From positions 1 through 21,111 of the forward strand of contig JADJVL010000004.1 in the NCBI GenBank assembly GCA_016710635.1: a stretch of 21,111 nt of DNA, written 5' to 3'. Origin of the DNA: Holophagaceae bacterium. GTDB taxonomy: Bacteria; Acidobacteriota; Holophagae; Holophagales; Holophagaceae. Below the pieces are notes generated by a model. That model saw nothing but the letters and a program-made list of their open reading frames with translations. It did no database searches and was not told the origin of the DNA. Positions 1 through 7,460 of the stretch are shown in pieces; positions within the stretch are counted from its first letter, which is position 1, and every line of letters begins with the position of its first letter. Position numbers and translations under genes: made by a program.

Positions 1-590
1 CAGTTCCACCTGCTTGGGAAGCCCGGCAGGACCACTGGCTAAGTCCGCATGGGGTGGGAGGAAGGCTGCTCGCCGCTGGATGGCTTGGAAAGGTAAATCA
101 TGGTCAGATCCTTCAGCAGCATCTAGGAAGCTGGGGGATCTTCGTGGTGTCTTTCGGCTTCCACGCCTCGACCTCCATCATCACGTGGCCTTGTCCACGG
201 GGCGGGCTTGCCATGATTATGGAGGCCCCGCCTGGATGGCCACACGCCGGTCATGGGTCCGGCCCGCCTCGATGGGAAGGTCAGGCGTCCTCCACGCTGT
301 CGGTGTAGATCGGAGATGCTCCCCAGGCTTCACGAGGACCTTTAGGCGAGAGCCGTGGCGTGTAGATGACCTCCGCATCATCGACGAATACGGAGGGGCG
401 CGGCGGTGCGAGGCAGGCGTACGGCTGGGTAGTGCTGGCCTGGGCGCGGCCGAGAGGAGCGCCGATCATGGGAGGCCCTCTCCACCTGAACCCTGCCCAC
501 AAAAGCAAGCTGGCCTTCCGGAGCCGGGATCCGACGGTGTCTGAGGACACGAACGGGCATGGGCGATCAAAATGGGGCATTTGAATTCCC
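1..590. other. left edge, no recognisable gene
   Basis: Open frames exist on both strands but none reads like a conserved protein, and none carries a convincing ribosome binding site. The best protein-like stretch is on the minus strand: a C-terminal piece ending in SPIYTDSVEDA (stop near 281), with another short minus-strand piece that has its stop codon near 120. Given the frameshifts elsewhere in this window, these could be remnants or mis-sequenced parts of one minus-strand gene, but I cannot name a family. Confidence 0.3.
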
Positions 591-609
591 TATCCTGTGA
601 CAATACAAA
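581..609 (+). promoter_or_regulatory. possible sigma70-type promoter for the small secreted-protein gene
   Basis: TTGAAT at 581-586 and TACAAA at 604-609 are separated by 17 bases, each matching 4 of 6 consensus positions. They lie at the start of the AT-rich stretch, about 100 bases upstream of the ATG at 706. AT-rich DNA gives such matches by chance, so this is a weak call. Confidence 0.25.
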
Positions 610-705
610 ACAAAGTTCCACGAGAGTGTTGGATCTCTGATTATTTTTAGTTACGCCTGTTCAAACCATTGGAACTGTCCCATGATCTTCAGCAAGGAGT
701 CTATT

Positions 706-1032
706 ATGTTTATTGCAATAGCCATGTCAGTGATTCTTCTAAGCACACCGGCAGGGGAAGCCTATAGTGCATCTCCCAAACATGAACTGGGCCTTATACG
801 GCAAAAGGTAGCCGACTTGCCAAGATTTGTTGTTATGGGGATTTGGCCAGCGATGCACCTGAACGGCTATAGCCCACTTCCATTGCAGGAAAACGCAAGG
901 GGTGTCGAAGGGTATCCAGTCAGATTTGGTGCCATCAGCGACCAGAAGCTTCATGGCTTCCTGGCTCCGGAGGCAATGTCAGCCTCATCCAGTCGCGATG
1001 AATTTGGAGGAAACTGCATGGAGATAAGATAG
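706..1032 (+). CDS. small secreted protein of unknown function
   Basis: About 108 residues. I choose the ATG at 706 over the in-frame ATG at 682 because AAGGAG (694-699) sits six bases before it and because translation then begins directly with a Sec-type signal peptide. The signal has a hydrophobic core (FIAIAMSVILLS) followed by a plausible AYSA cleavage site near residue 22. The mature part, about 85 residues, has a single cysteine near its C-terminus, no second membrane segment and no motif I recognise. Codon use is AT-rich like the surrounding island and unlike the downstream genes, which points to a different origin. It stands alone, with no partner gene. The ribosome binding site and signal peptide make it likely to be a real gene; the function is unknown. 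Confidence 0.5.
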   Translation: MFIAIAMSVILLSTPAGEAYSASPKHELGLIRQKVADLPRFVVMGIWPAMHLNGYSPLPLQENARGVEGYPVRFGAISDQKLHGFLAPEAMSASSSRDEFGGNCMEIR

Positions 1033-1167
1033 TTTTGTTGAACTCCCCGAAAATGTGATGCTATTCAGGATTCCATTGTCATGCTGACGGGAAACTACTT
1101 GGTAAGCAATACTTCAATCTAAGAACTCAAATTCAGATGTCCAAGTTGAAGTAGATGAGGTTGGAAA

Positions 1168-1425
1168 GTGAAGTTCGGCTACCGAGTAAAATCAATTGTT
1201 GAATGCGAATCAGCCATGATAACGGAAAAACATGGAATAAACCGTCTTTCCCTGCGGTCGATAGATGGGATAAATTCCTCGAGGATTCTAAGTTTATTCA
1301 AACAGAAACCAATCATGGAAATCACATTGATTAACAATTTCAAGGTCGAAAAGAGGTGTTTCATATTATCTGGACCTCAAAGGAATCCTAACAAACATGG
1401 GATATATCAAGATTATTTTTGGTGA
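1168..1425 (+). CDS. doubtful small ORF in AT-rich island
   Basis: An 85-codon frame starting with GTG, with only a weak purine stretch (GGTTGGAAA) upstream. The product would be basic, without signal peptide or membrane segment, and matches no family I know. Its 3' end overlaps the opposite-strand end of the universal stress protein frame by about 60 bases, so at most one of the two ends is correct as drawn. It may be spurious. Confidence 0.2.
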   Translation: MKFGYRVKSIVECESAMITEKHGINRLSLRSIDGINSSRILSLFKQKPIMEITLINNFKVEKRCFILSGPQRNPNKHGIYQDYFW

Positions 1426-1971
1426 CGTCACTCCCCAAATCTGGAGCCAGGAGTTGGTAGGGTTCAGGGCTGGAAAGGATCTCATTAGGAGTTCGCGGAG
1501 GGTCTTAGGCAACCGGGGTTTAGGGACGGGTAGGCGCAAGAGGCCTCGCCGCCCCGTCCGCCCGCACCACAGCACATCGCAGGGCGCATGCTTCACCACC
1601 TTCGCCGCCGTGCTGCCGAAGAGCAGCCGCTCCAGGGCGCTGTGGCCGCGCTGGGCCACCACGAGCAGGGTGTCGGGGCCGGCCTCCTTGACGAGTTCTT
1701 CGGCGGGGCTGCCCCAGACCACATAGGAGCTCGCCTGCGCCATGCCTTCGGTCCAGCTCGCCAGCTGGGCCTGGGCGTGGTCCTCCAGCTCCTTCAGCCA
1801 CCCGGGATCCGGCAGGGCGATCTGGGCTTCCGGCAGCATGGGCGCCGGGGGCTGGAGCACATGGATGGCGACGAGGGGCAGCTTGAGCTGGGCGGCCCAT
1901 TCCTGGGCCCGGGCCAGGGCCAGCCGACTGGCGGCGGAGAAGTCCACACCCACGAGCACGCGCTTCAGCAT
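1366..1971 (-). CDS. universal stress protein (UspA family) with odd C-terminal tail
   Basis: The first 140 or so residues form a single Usp domain. The N-terminal strand is KRVLVGVDFS with the conserved Asp10; the nucleotide-binding loop is AQRGHSALERLLFGST (residues 106-121), followed by KVVKHAPCDVLWC. The usual G-x2-G-x9-G(S/T) ATP motif is nearly complete: G109 and G119-S120 are present, but the first Gly is Ala106. The family acts in the cytoplasm, often as an ATP-dependent stress regulator. The start is supported by GGGGAGG five bases before the ATG. Usp proteins normally end soon after the VLWC-type strand. Here the frame continues about 60 residues, the last part lying in the AT-rich island, so the natural C-terminus was probably changed by the junction or by a sequencing slip. 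Confidence 0.85.
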   Translation of the reverse strand: MLKRVLVGVDFSAASRLALARAQEWAAQLKLPLVAIHVLQPPAPMLPEAQIALPDPGWLKELEDHAQAQLASWTEGMAQASSYVVWGSPAEELVKEAGPDTLLVVAQRGHSALERLLFGSTAAKVVKHAPCDVLWCGRTGRRGLLRLPVPKPRLPKTLRELLMRSFPALNPTNSWLQIWGVTSPKIILIYPMFVRIPLRSR

Positions 1972-2080
1972 GGCGGCCTCCCCTCTGGCCCAGGGCCGCG
2001 CTCAATGTAGGCTTTCAGGCCTGTGACCGGGGGCCTTTTTAAGTGATGGCCCGGGTTGCGCTTGGATAGGGCGGGGCGGC

Positions 2081-2110
2081 TTGACAATAGATGTTTAAAC
2101 ATCTAATTAT
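2081..2110 (+). promoter_or_regulatory. promoter with 18-bp palindromic operator upstream of pirin genes
   Basis: A perfect TTGACA (2081-2086) is followed by an 18-base spacer and AATTAT (2105-2110, 4 of 6 matches to TATAAT). The spacer and -10 region contain TAGATGTTTAAACATCTA (2089-2106), a perfect palindrome, where a bound dimer would block RNA polymerase. Position and symmetry suit a dimeric winged-helix repressor such as a MarR-type protein; that assignment is inference, and no regulator gene is adjacent. The pirin start codon is 40 bases further on. Confidence 0.65.
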
Positions 2111-2149
2111 GAACGCGGCCCTCCCGACGGGGGCCTGCTGGAGCAGACC

Positions 2150-2848
2150 ATGATGACGTTGCGACGGGCGAAGGACCGGGGCCACTTCGATTTCGGCTGG
2201 CTGGACACGCGCCACACCTTTTCCTTCGGCGACTTCTTCGACCCGGACCACCACCACTTTCGCGCCCTACGGGTCATCAACGAGGACGTGGTCCAGCCCG
2301 GGCAGGGCTTCGGCACCCATGGCCACCGGGACATGGAGATCCTCACCTGGGTCCTGGAAGGGGGCCTCGCCCACAAGGATTCCCTGGGCAGCGCGGGCGT
2401 CATCCGCCCCGGGGAGGCCCAGGCCATGAGCGCGGGCACCGGCATCCAGCACAGCGAATTCAACGCGTCGGCCGAGGAGCCGGTGCATTTCCTCCAGATC
2501 TGGGTGGTGCCGGATGCCAAGGGGCTCGCGCCCCGCTATCAGCAACTGGCCTTCGAGGATGCGGCCCTGCGCAACCGGCTGGGCCTCATCGCCAGCCGGG
2601 ACGGGCGCGAGGGATCGGTGCGTCTCAGCCAGGACGTGGCCGTCGAGGTCGCGCGCCTGGATCCCGGCGCTACCGTCCGGCATGCCTTCGAGCCTGGCCG
2701 GGGCGGCTGGCTGCACGTGGCCAAAGGGACCGTGCAGACGGGTGGGCTGGAATTGAAGCAGGGGGACGGCCTGGTCCTGGAGGACGAGGCCGCCCTGGAG
2801 GTGACAGCCCTCGCCTCCAGCGAGATCCTGCTCTTCGATCTGGGGTAA
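2150..2848 (+). CDS. pirin family protein, YhhW type (quercetin 2,3-dioxygenase-like)
   Basis: 232 residues, the same length as E. coli YhhW, which it resembles throughout (WLDTRHTFSF, ALRVINEDV, GFGTHGHRDMEI, MSAGTGIQHSE, ending LLFDL). It is a bicupin. The four metal ligands of the N-terminal cupin are all present: His57, His59, His101 and Glu103. YhhW-type pirins can oxidise the flavonol quercetin in vitro, but their natural substrate is uncertain; roles in redox or electrophile stress are suspected. GGAG at 2140-2143 supports the ATG at 2150 (a second ATG follows at once). It is first in a two-gene unit with another pirin, three bases apart, under the palindromic promoter. Confidence 0.93.
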   Translation: MMTLRRAKDRGHFDFGWLDTRHTFSFGDFFDPDHHHFRALRVINEDVVQPGQGFGTHGHRDMEILTWVLEGGLAHKDSLGSAGVIRPGEAQAMSAGTGIQHSEFNASAEEPVHFLQIWVVPDAKGLAPRYQQLAFEDAALRNRLGLIASRDGREGSVRLSQDVAVEVARLDPGATVRHAFEPGRGGWLHVAKGTVQTGGLELKQGDGLVLEDEAALEVTALASSEILLFDLG

Positions 2849-2851
2849 GCC

Positions 2852-3719
2852 ATGACCTTCCGCACCGTCGTCTCCCTCGTTTCCGGCCAGCCCACCCAGG
2901 ACGGCAACGGCGTCCCCTGCGGCGCCTGGTGCCGGGCCGCGGCCAGCGCGGCGGCGACGCCTTCCGCGCCATGGATCCCTTTCTGCTCATGGACCACTTC
3001 GGCCCGCTGCACATTCCCCCGGGCAGCGACGCGGGCTTCCCGCCCCACCCGCACCGGGGCTTCCAGACCCTCACCTATCTGATCCAGGGGGCCTTCCGGC
3101 ACCGGGACAGCACCGGCGGCCACGGGACGCTGCGACCCGGCGGCGCCCAGCTCATGACCGCCGGCAGCGGCATCGTGCACGAGGAGATGCCGGTGCCCGA
3201 GCAGCAGGCCGCGGGCGGCCCCATCGAAGGGGTGCAGCTCTGGATCAACCTGCCGAAGGCCGACAAGGGGATGCGGCCCGGCTACGAGGATCTGCAGCCG
3301 GAGGCCATGCCCTGGCGTGCCTTCGAATGGGGCCGGATCCGTGGCCTCGCGGGCACCTGGCTGGGGGTCGAAGGCCCGGCCCGGACGCCGGCCGCCATCG
3401 GTTACGCCCACGTGGAGCTGGAGCCTGGAGGCGCCTTCGAGCATCCACTGCCGGAGGGCTGGACCGCTGCGGTGGCGACCCTGCACGGAGGGGTGGACAT
3501 CGAAGGGCGGCCGGTGCCGGAAGGCTCCGTGGCCGTGCTGGGGGGAAGGCGCGGGGCTGGCGGGTCTCGAGCGGGGCAGGCGCCAGCTTCATGGTGCTGG
3601 CGGGCCGCCCCTTGCAGGAGCCCATCGCCCATTACGGGCCCTTCGTGATGAACACCGTCGGGGAGATCGAGCAGGCCCTGCTCGATTACCAGGAAGGCCG
3701 GATGGGCCACCTGCCCTGA
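2852..3719 (+). CDS. second pirin family protein, frameshifted
   Basis: One pirin of about 290 residues is recovered by correcting three sites. A C is missing in the C-run at 2914-2917 (restores GVPLRRL). A G is extra in the G-run at 3540-3545 (restores LGEGAGLA). A G is extra at 3562-3564 (restores VSSGAGASF). The N-terminal cupin has the MDPFLLMDHFGP segment, the HPHRGFQTLTYL ligand pair and the GIVHEEMP His/Glu pair, so all metal ligands appear present. The C-terminal half ends with the family's PIAHYGPFVMNT and DYQEGRMG signatures. It is closer to classical pirins than to YhhW, so this is a tandem of two subfamilies, not a recent duplication. The reading frame breaks are probably sequence errors, because conserved residues survive on both sides. 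Confidence 0.85.
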
Positions 3720-3753
3720 ACCGGGCACACTGGGGGATTCCCGAGGGCACTCC

Positions 3754-4281
3754 GTGGCTGCATCCCCGACGACTTCCATCCACCACCAGCGCCGCTGGTA
3801 CTACGTCCTGTGGTCGGTCCTGCTGCTGTCGGGCCTCGTGCTCTACGGGCGCTGGCTGACGCCCCTGCGGGTCGAGCGCCCGCTCCTGGGCATCGCGTTC
3901 GAAGAGCAGGGGCTGCCCCCGGAGACCGCCGTGGAGGTCTGGACCGGCCCGACCGTCCGGTGGCATCCAAAGCTCACGGTGGGCCAGGGCGGTTTCCAGC
4001 CCCTGCCAAGGAACGCCAGGGGCCAGCTGGCCATGGGCGCGACGGAATTGCCCATGGCGATCCGCCGGTGGGTGAAGCCGACCCTCATTCCCGCCCGCAG
4101 CCACGACCTCGTGGTGCTGCGCTTCTCCCTGCCCGGGCAGGACGCGCGCTACCTATTCCTCTCCATGCGGGAGGACTGGCAGACGGGCCTCCTGCGGCCG
4201 GGCAAGCGCCTCTACTACACAATTCGTCCCAAGTGGGACGCCCTGCGCACCGACCCGGCCCTGCCCCCCGAGCTGGGCTGA
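3754..4281 (+). CDS. membrane-anchored protein of unknown function
   Basis: 175 residues from a GTG start; GAGGG lies about eight bases upstream, and there is no in-frame ATG before position 4032. A basic N-terminus (HHQRRW) is followed by one hydrophobic segment at about residues 16-31 (YVLWSVLLLSGLVLYG), with the remaining 140 residues probably outside the membrane. The soluble part has no cysteines or recognisable catalytic motif. It follows the pirins by 34 bases on the same strand and may be cotranscribed with them, and it converges on the FkbH-like gene with only 17 bases between stops. I do not recognise the family. Confidence 0.6.
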   Translation: MAASPTTSIHHQRRWYYVLWSVLLLSGLVLYGRWLTPLRVERPLLGIAFEEQGLPPETAVEVWTGPTVRWHPKLTVGQGGFQPLPRNARGQLAMGATELPMAIRRWVKPTLIPARSHDLVVLRFSLPGQDARYLFLSMREDWQTGLLRPGKRLYYTIRPKWDALRTDPALPPELG

Positions 4282-4298
4282 GCTGAGCACCCAAAGCC

Positions 4299-6125
4299 TC
4301 AGTCTCCGAGGGTCTTCCCCGCGGTAAGAATCCGCTCCAGGCCCATCTGGACTTTGTGGTAGCCCGATTTGCGCAGGTGGCCATAGCCGTCCTGGATGTC
4401 GTCCGTGGTGAGCAGGCCGGTGGTGTCCAGGAGGCGGACATTGGGCCGCTGGTCCGCCAGTCTGCGAAGGACCGCGTTGCACGCGGCGATGCGCCCGCGG
4501 ATCCGGGCGTTCCGGGCGGCGTCGAAGACCGGCAGGTCCGCGTCCTCCGGCAGCAGGATGAACACCACCGTGGTTTCCGGATGGACCCGGCCCGCGTACC
4601 AGTCCAGCAGGGTGAAATATTCCTCCGGGTCCAGGAGCCCTTCGAATTCGCCGGAAGCCCGGGGCTGCCATTTCAGCAGGAGGCGGGCGAAGACCCGGCG
4701 CTTCAAACCCGTGGGCAGGTGCCGCGCCAGGAAATGGAGAGCGCCTTCCAGCGGGTCCTGGCCCCCCTCGTCGGTGTCCTCGTCCAGGAGGACACCAGCG
4801 CCTCGAAGTAGGAATGGAAGAGCGGGGATTCGCCGAACCGGAGCCAGTCCTCCCGGTCGAGGGCGTAGTAGGAGAAGAACGGCGCGCGCTGGCCGCGGCG
4901 GCGGAAGAGCGCCCCGAAGACATCGAACTCGGTGTAGTAGACGATGGCGTCGAAGGCCCGCTTGCCTTGGTCGAAGGACCGGGCGGTGTGGGCCATGAGG
5001 GCCGGAGGGTTCCGCCTCGCCGGGTCTTCGAAGTGCCGGCGCAGCTCGAAGACGCCGGAGGCCTTGCCCCCGAGGGTGACTTCCTCGGAGACTTCCCAGC
5101 GGGCCGCGAGGGCCCGGCCACGGCGCGCATGAAGCAAGAGCCCTTGAGCAGCAGCCGCGGCGCGTCCGCCGGGCGAAGGGCGGGGACTTCCGGGTCCTTC
5201 CGACTCACCGCGATGTAGTCCACGGGCTCGCTTTCCAGCTTGTTCCGACGGGCCCGGTCGAAGCGGCACCGCAGGCCGGGGTGGCGGGCCTCGAGCCACT
5301 GGAGCGCCGCGGCTTCCGCGTGCATGCCGAGGGTGCGGCAGGAGAAGACGAAATGCCGGAGGCTGCCCGCCCGCACGGAGGCGTAGCCGCACAGGCCGTA
5401 GTCTCCATAGCGATCGCGGACGTAGAAGGCCCAATTCTCGCCCTGGCGCAGGGCGCCCGTCAGGAAGTGGTGCTCGTTGTGGAACCGGGACCCGGTGAAG
5501 TTGAGCTGGTTGGCCCGATTGACGAGCTCCACCACACGCACGACCCGCGCCGCGTCCCCGGACGCAGGGGGACCGCTTCCACCTCGATCCGGCTCTCCCG
5601 CAGGAACTGCGCCTCGTTGGCGCCGCGGTCCTCCGCGCCCCGGCGTGCCTTATGGCGGGCCTCCAGGAGCCGGTAGCTCGCCAGGCGCGCGCGGCCGGGA
5701 TCCGGGGCGCCCCAGGCCGACACATCCAGTGCCCTCAGGGCTTCCGGGGACAGGGTCAGGATCCCCGGGTTCGCGCTCGCCACCTCCCGCAGGTTGAAGG
5801 GGTTGTCATCGACGAGGAGGGCGTTTGCCGCCCTCAGCCCCATGGCTGCGAGGATTTCGGCCACCGGGGCGCCCTTGTTCACCAGGGCGATCCTGGGGAA
5901 GACGAAGAGGTCCCAGAGGCCCAGGGCTTCCAACCTGGCCCTGGCGGCCTCGGGATCGTTCTTGGACGCGATGGCATGGACGATGCCCCGGTCCAGGAGG
6001 GCCCCGATCAGCGCGACGAAGCCCGCATCCGGTGTGACCTCCCGGTCCTCCGCCAGGGTGCCCCGCCACAGCGTGTCGTCGAGATCCCAGATGACCAGCT
6101 TCACTTCGGACGCCACAGCGGTCAT
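4299..6125 (-). CDS. FkbH-like HAD-IIIC / GNAT protein with C-terminal SGNH-like domain, frameshifted
   Basis: About 609 residues after correcting three one-base deletions, at 5556-5559 (C-run), 5110-5115 and about 4790-4805. Residues 1-150 are a HAD phosphatase of subclass IIIC: DLDDTLWRG with Asp14/Asp16, Ser54 in ASKND, Lys84 in VNKG and DD106-107 in LLVDDNPFN. Next comes the GNAT-like domain typical of FkbH proteins (VELVNRANQLNFTG, VRDRYGDYGLCGY, RTLGMHAEAAAL). The last 290 residues begin LLLKGSCFMRAV and end with GYGHLRKSGYHKVQ, the spacing of a GDSL/SGNH hydrolase block I and the Asp-x2-His block; this third assignment is weaker. FkbH relatives move glyceryl groups onto carrier proteins or modify surface glycans. 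No carrier protein or polyketide/peptide synthase gene is near, so the substrate is unknown. All three shifts have the same sign, as expected from under-called homopolymers. Confidence 0.8.
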
Positions 6126-6260
6126 CGGGTCCCCGGAAAGTCATCGTGAAAGGCGCGGAGCCACCCGGCGCTGAGCTGGTCGGAACCATGGCTCCCGAGG
6201 CCATTCTGACCCGTCTGAGGCCCCGCCGCCACGGTGCCGGAGCTCCGGGCTTTCCGCTGG

Positions 6261-7374
6261 CTACTTGAGGAAGCCCTTGGCCTTGCTTGTTCCTGGAGGG
6301 TTTCCACCATGGCGCCGTCGAGGGTCTTCGCATCCCCTTTGTGGCGAGGTTCCGCCCGGCGGGCGGCGACAAACCTGTCCCGCTCCGCGCTGAGCTTCTG
6401 GATCTTCGCCTGGAGTTCGGCGCGTGCCTTGGCCTTGGCGTCCACGTAGGCCCGGGCGGCTGCCGGGGGACAGGGCCTGCATCTCCTTAGGCAGATCCTT
6501 CCGGTCCACGGACTCCAGTTGCTTTCGCCCCGCCTTCTCGGCGTCCACCAGATCCCAGTCGTCGGCGCGGTAGAAGCCCGAGGCTTTGGCCTTCACGCGC
6601 TGGTTCACGGAGCCCGCGCCGGCGCTGAAGGCGTTGGAATCCTGCGCGGACTGGTTGGCGAGGCCCAATCGTCCCGAGACGCCGATGGGGATGTAGGTCC
6701 CGTTCAGCTCGACGCCGAGTTTCTCGATCTCACCGTCGAGGGGGCTGGGGATGTGGATGGCCTGCCGGTTCTGGTCGATGGCCCGAAGGCGCCTCCGCCC
6801 AGGCGCGCGCCGTCCGCCCACTTCGTATTGATGCCTTCCTGCAAGGGGCCGCAGAAGATGGTGTTGACCAGGATGCCCTTCCCAAGCGCCGGGAGCAGGA
6901 CCCGTGGTAATCGACCTTGCCTTGGGTGAAGGGTTCGTTGCCTGCGATGAAGATGACCTGGAGATCTTCGCTGCCGCGCTCCAACCGAGGCCCTCGGTGG
7001 CCGCCTGGATGACCTGTCCGCAGTACTCGTCGCCACCCTGGGTCCGCAGGGCGAAGAGTTCCTGGCTCACCCGGTCCAGGTCCGAGGTGAAGGCAGCACC
7101 ATGCGGAGGTAGCCTTCGCCGCCCGGGATGCCGGACTTGCCGTACTCGTACAAGGCCACCTGCAGGTCCGGCGCCTGACCTCCCGCCGGAGGGGCGCGAA
7201 TTCGTTCACGAAGGTCCAGAGCTGGCTCTTCGCCTGCCCGATGAGGCCGTCCATGCTGTTGCTGGTGTCCAGCAGGAGGGCCACCTGGATCAGCGGGCGG
7301 GGCGGTCTCGGGGAGGGCGCAGCGGCGAGGCCGGCGCAGAGGAAGGCCGATAGGAGCGGGATGGAACGGCGCAT
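6261..7374 (-). CDS. exported von Willebrand factor A (VWA) domain protein, multiply frameshifted
   Basis: About 370 residues pieced together from at least seven frame changes. A Sec signal peptide (MRRSIPLLSAFLCAGLAAA) precedes the VWA domain, which opens with VALLLDTSNSMDG, the metal-binding DxSxS motif. It continues with DLQVALYEYGKSG, RTQGGDEYCGQVIQAA, DLQVIFIAGNEPFTQG, then ILVNTIFCGPLQEGI. After the VWA core lies a stretch with HIPSPLDGEIEKLGVELNGT. A basic coiled-coil-like C-terminus (AKARAELQAKIQKLSAERDR) follows, ending KAKGFLK at 6261. VWA proteins of this kind bind protein ligands in the envelope; the partner is unknown. The first five shifts all have the sign of a missing base, which argues for systematic sequencing deletion. 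The start is the ATG at 7374, since it opens directly on the signal peptide. It lies between rarA and the FkbH-like gene on the same strand, 135 bases from the latter. Confidence 0.8.
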
Positions 7375-7460
7375 GGGGCCTCCGGAAGCGCGGGTCACGG
7401 ACTGCGAGGGGCTGGGCTGCTCCAGGATGTGCGCGGACGGGTCGGATGGTTCGCCAGTTT

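Larger units (their letters stand above)
590..1430. other. AT-rich island in GC-rich sequence
   Basis: Base composition changes abruptly near 590 and again near 1430. Between them the DNA is rich in A/T runs and carries codons such as ATA, TTA and AAT that the flanking genes avoid. It holds one plausible small secreted-protein gene (706-1032) and one doubtful ORF (1168-1425). No transposase, integrase or terminal inverted repeats are visible, so the mechanism of acquisition is not shown. The stretch 1033-1167 holds nothing I can identify. The right boundary coincides with a 10-bp palindrome, GTGACGTCAC, at 1422-1431. Confidence 0.6.

Noticed and set aside
640..680. TTCAAACC-like T-arm of a tRNA
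   Set aside because: No acceptor stem, anticodon stem or CCA-end pairing can be formed around it.
2017..2040. AGGCC...GGCCT hairpin followed by five T, like a rho-independent terminator
   Set aside because: The stem is only five pairs and no plus-strand gene ends upstream; the adjacent stress-protein gene starts there on the other strand.
4299..6125. Polyketide or nonribosomal peptide cluster suggested by the FkbH-like gene
   Set aside because: No synthase, carrier-protein or tailoring genes are found on either side.
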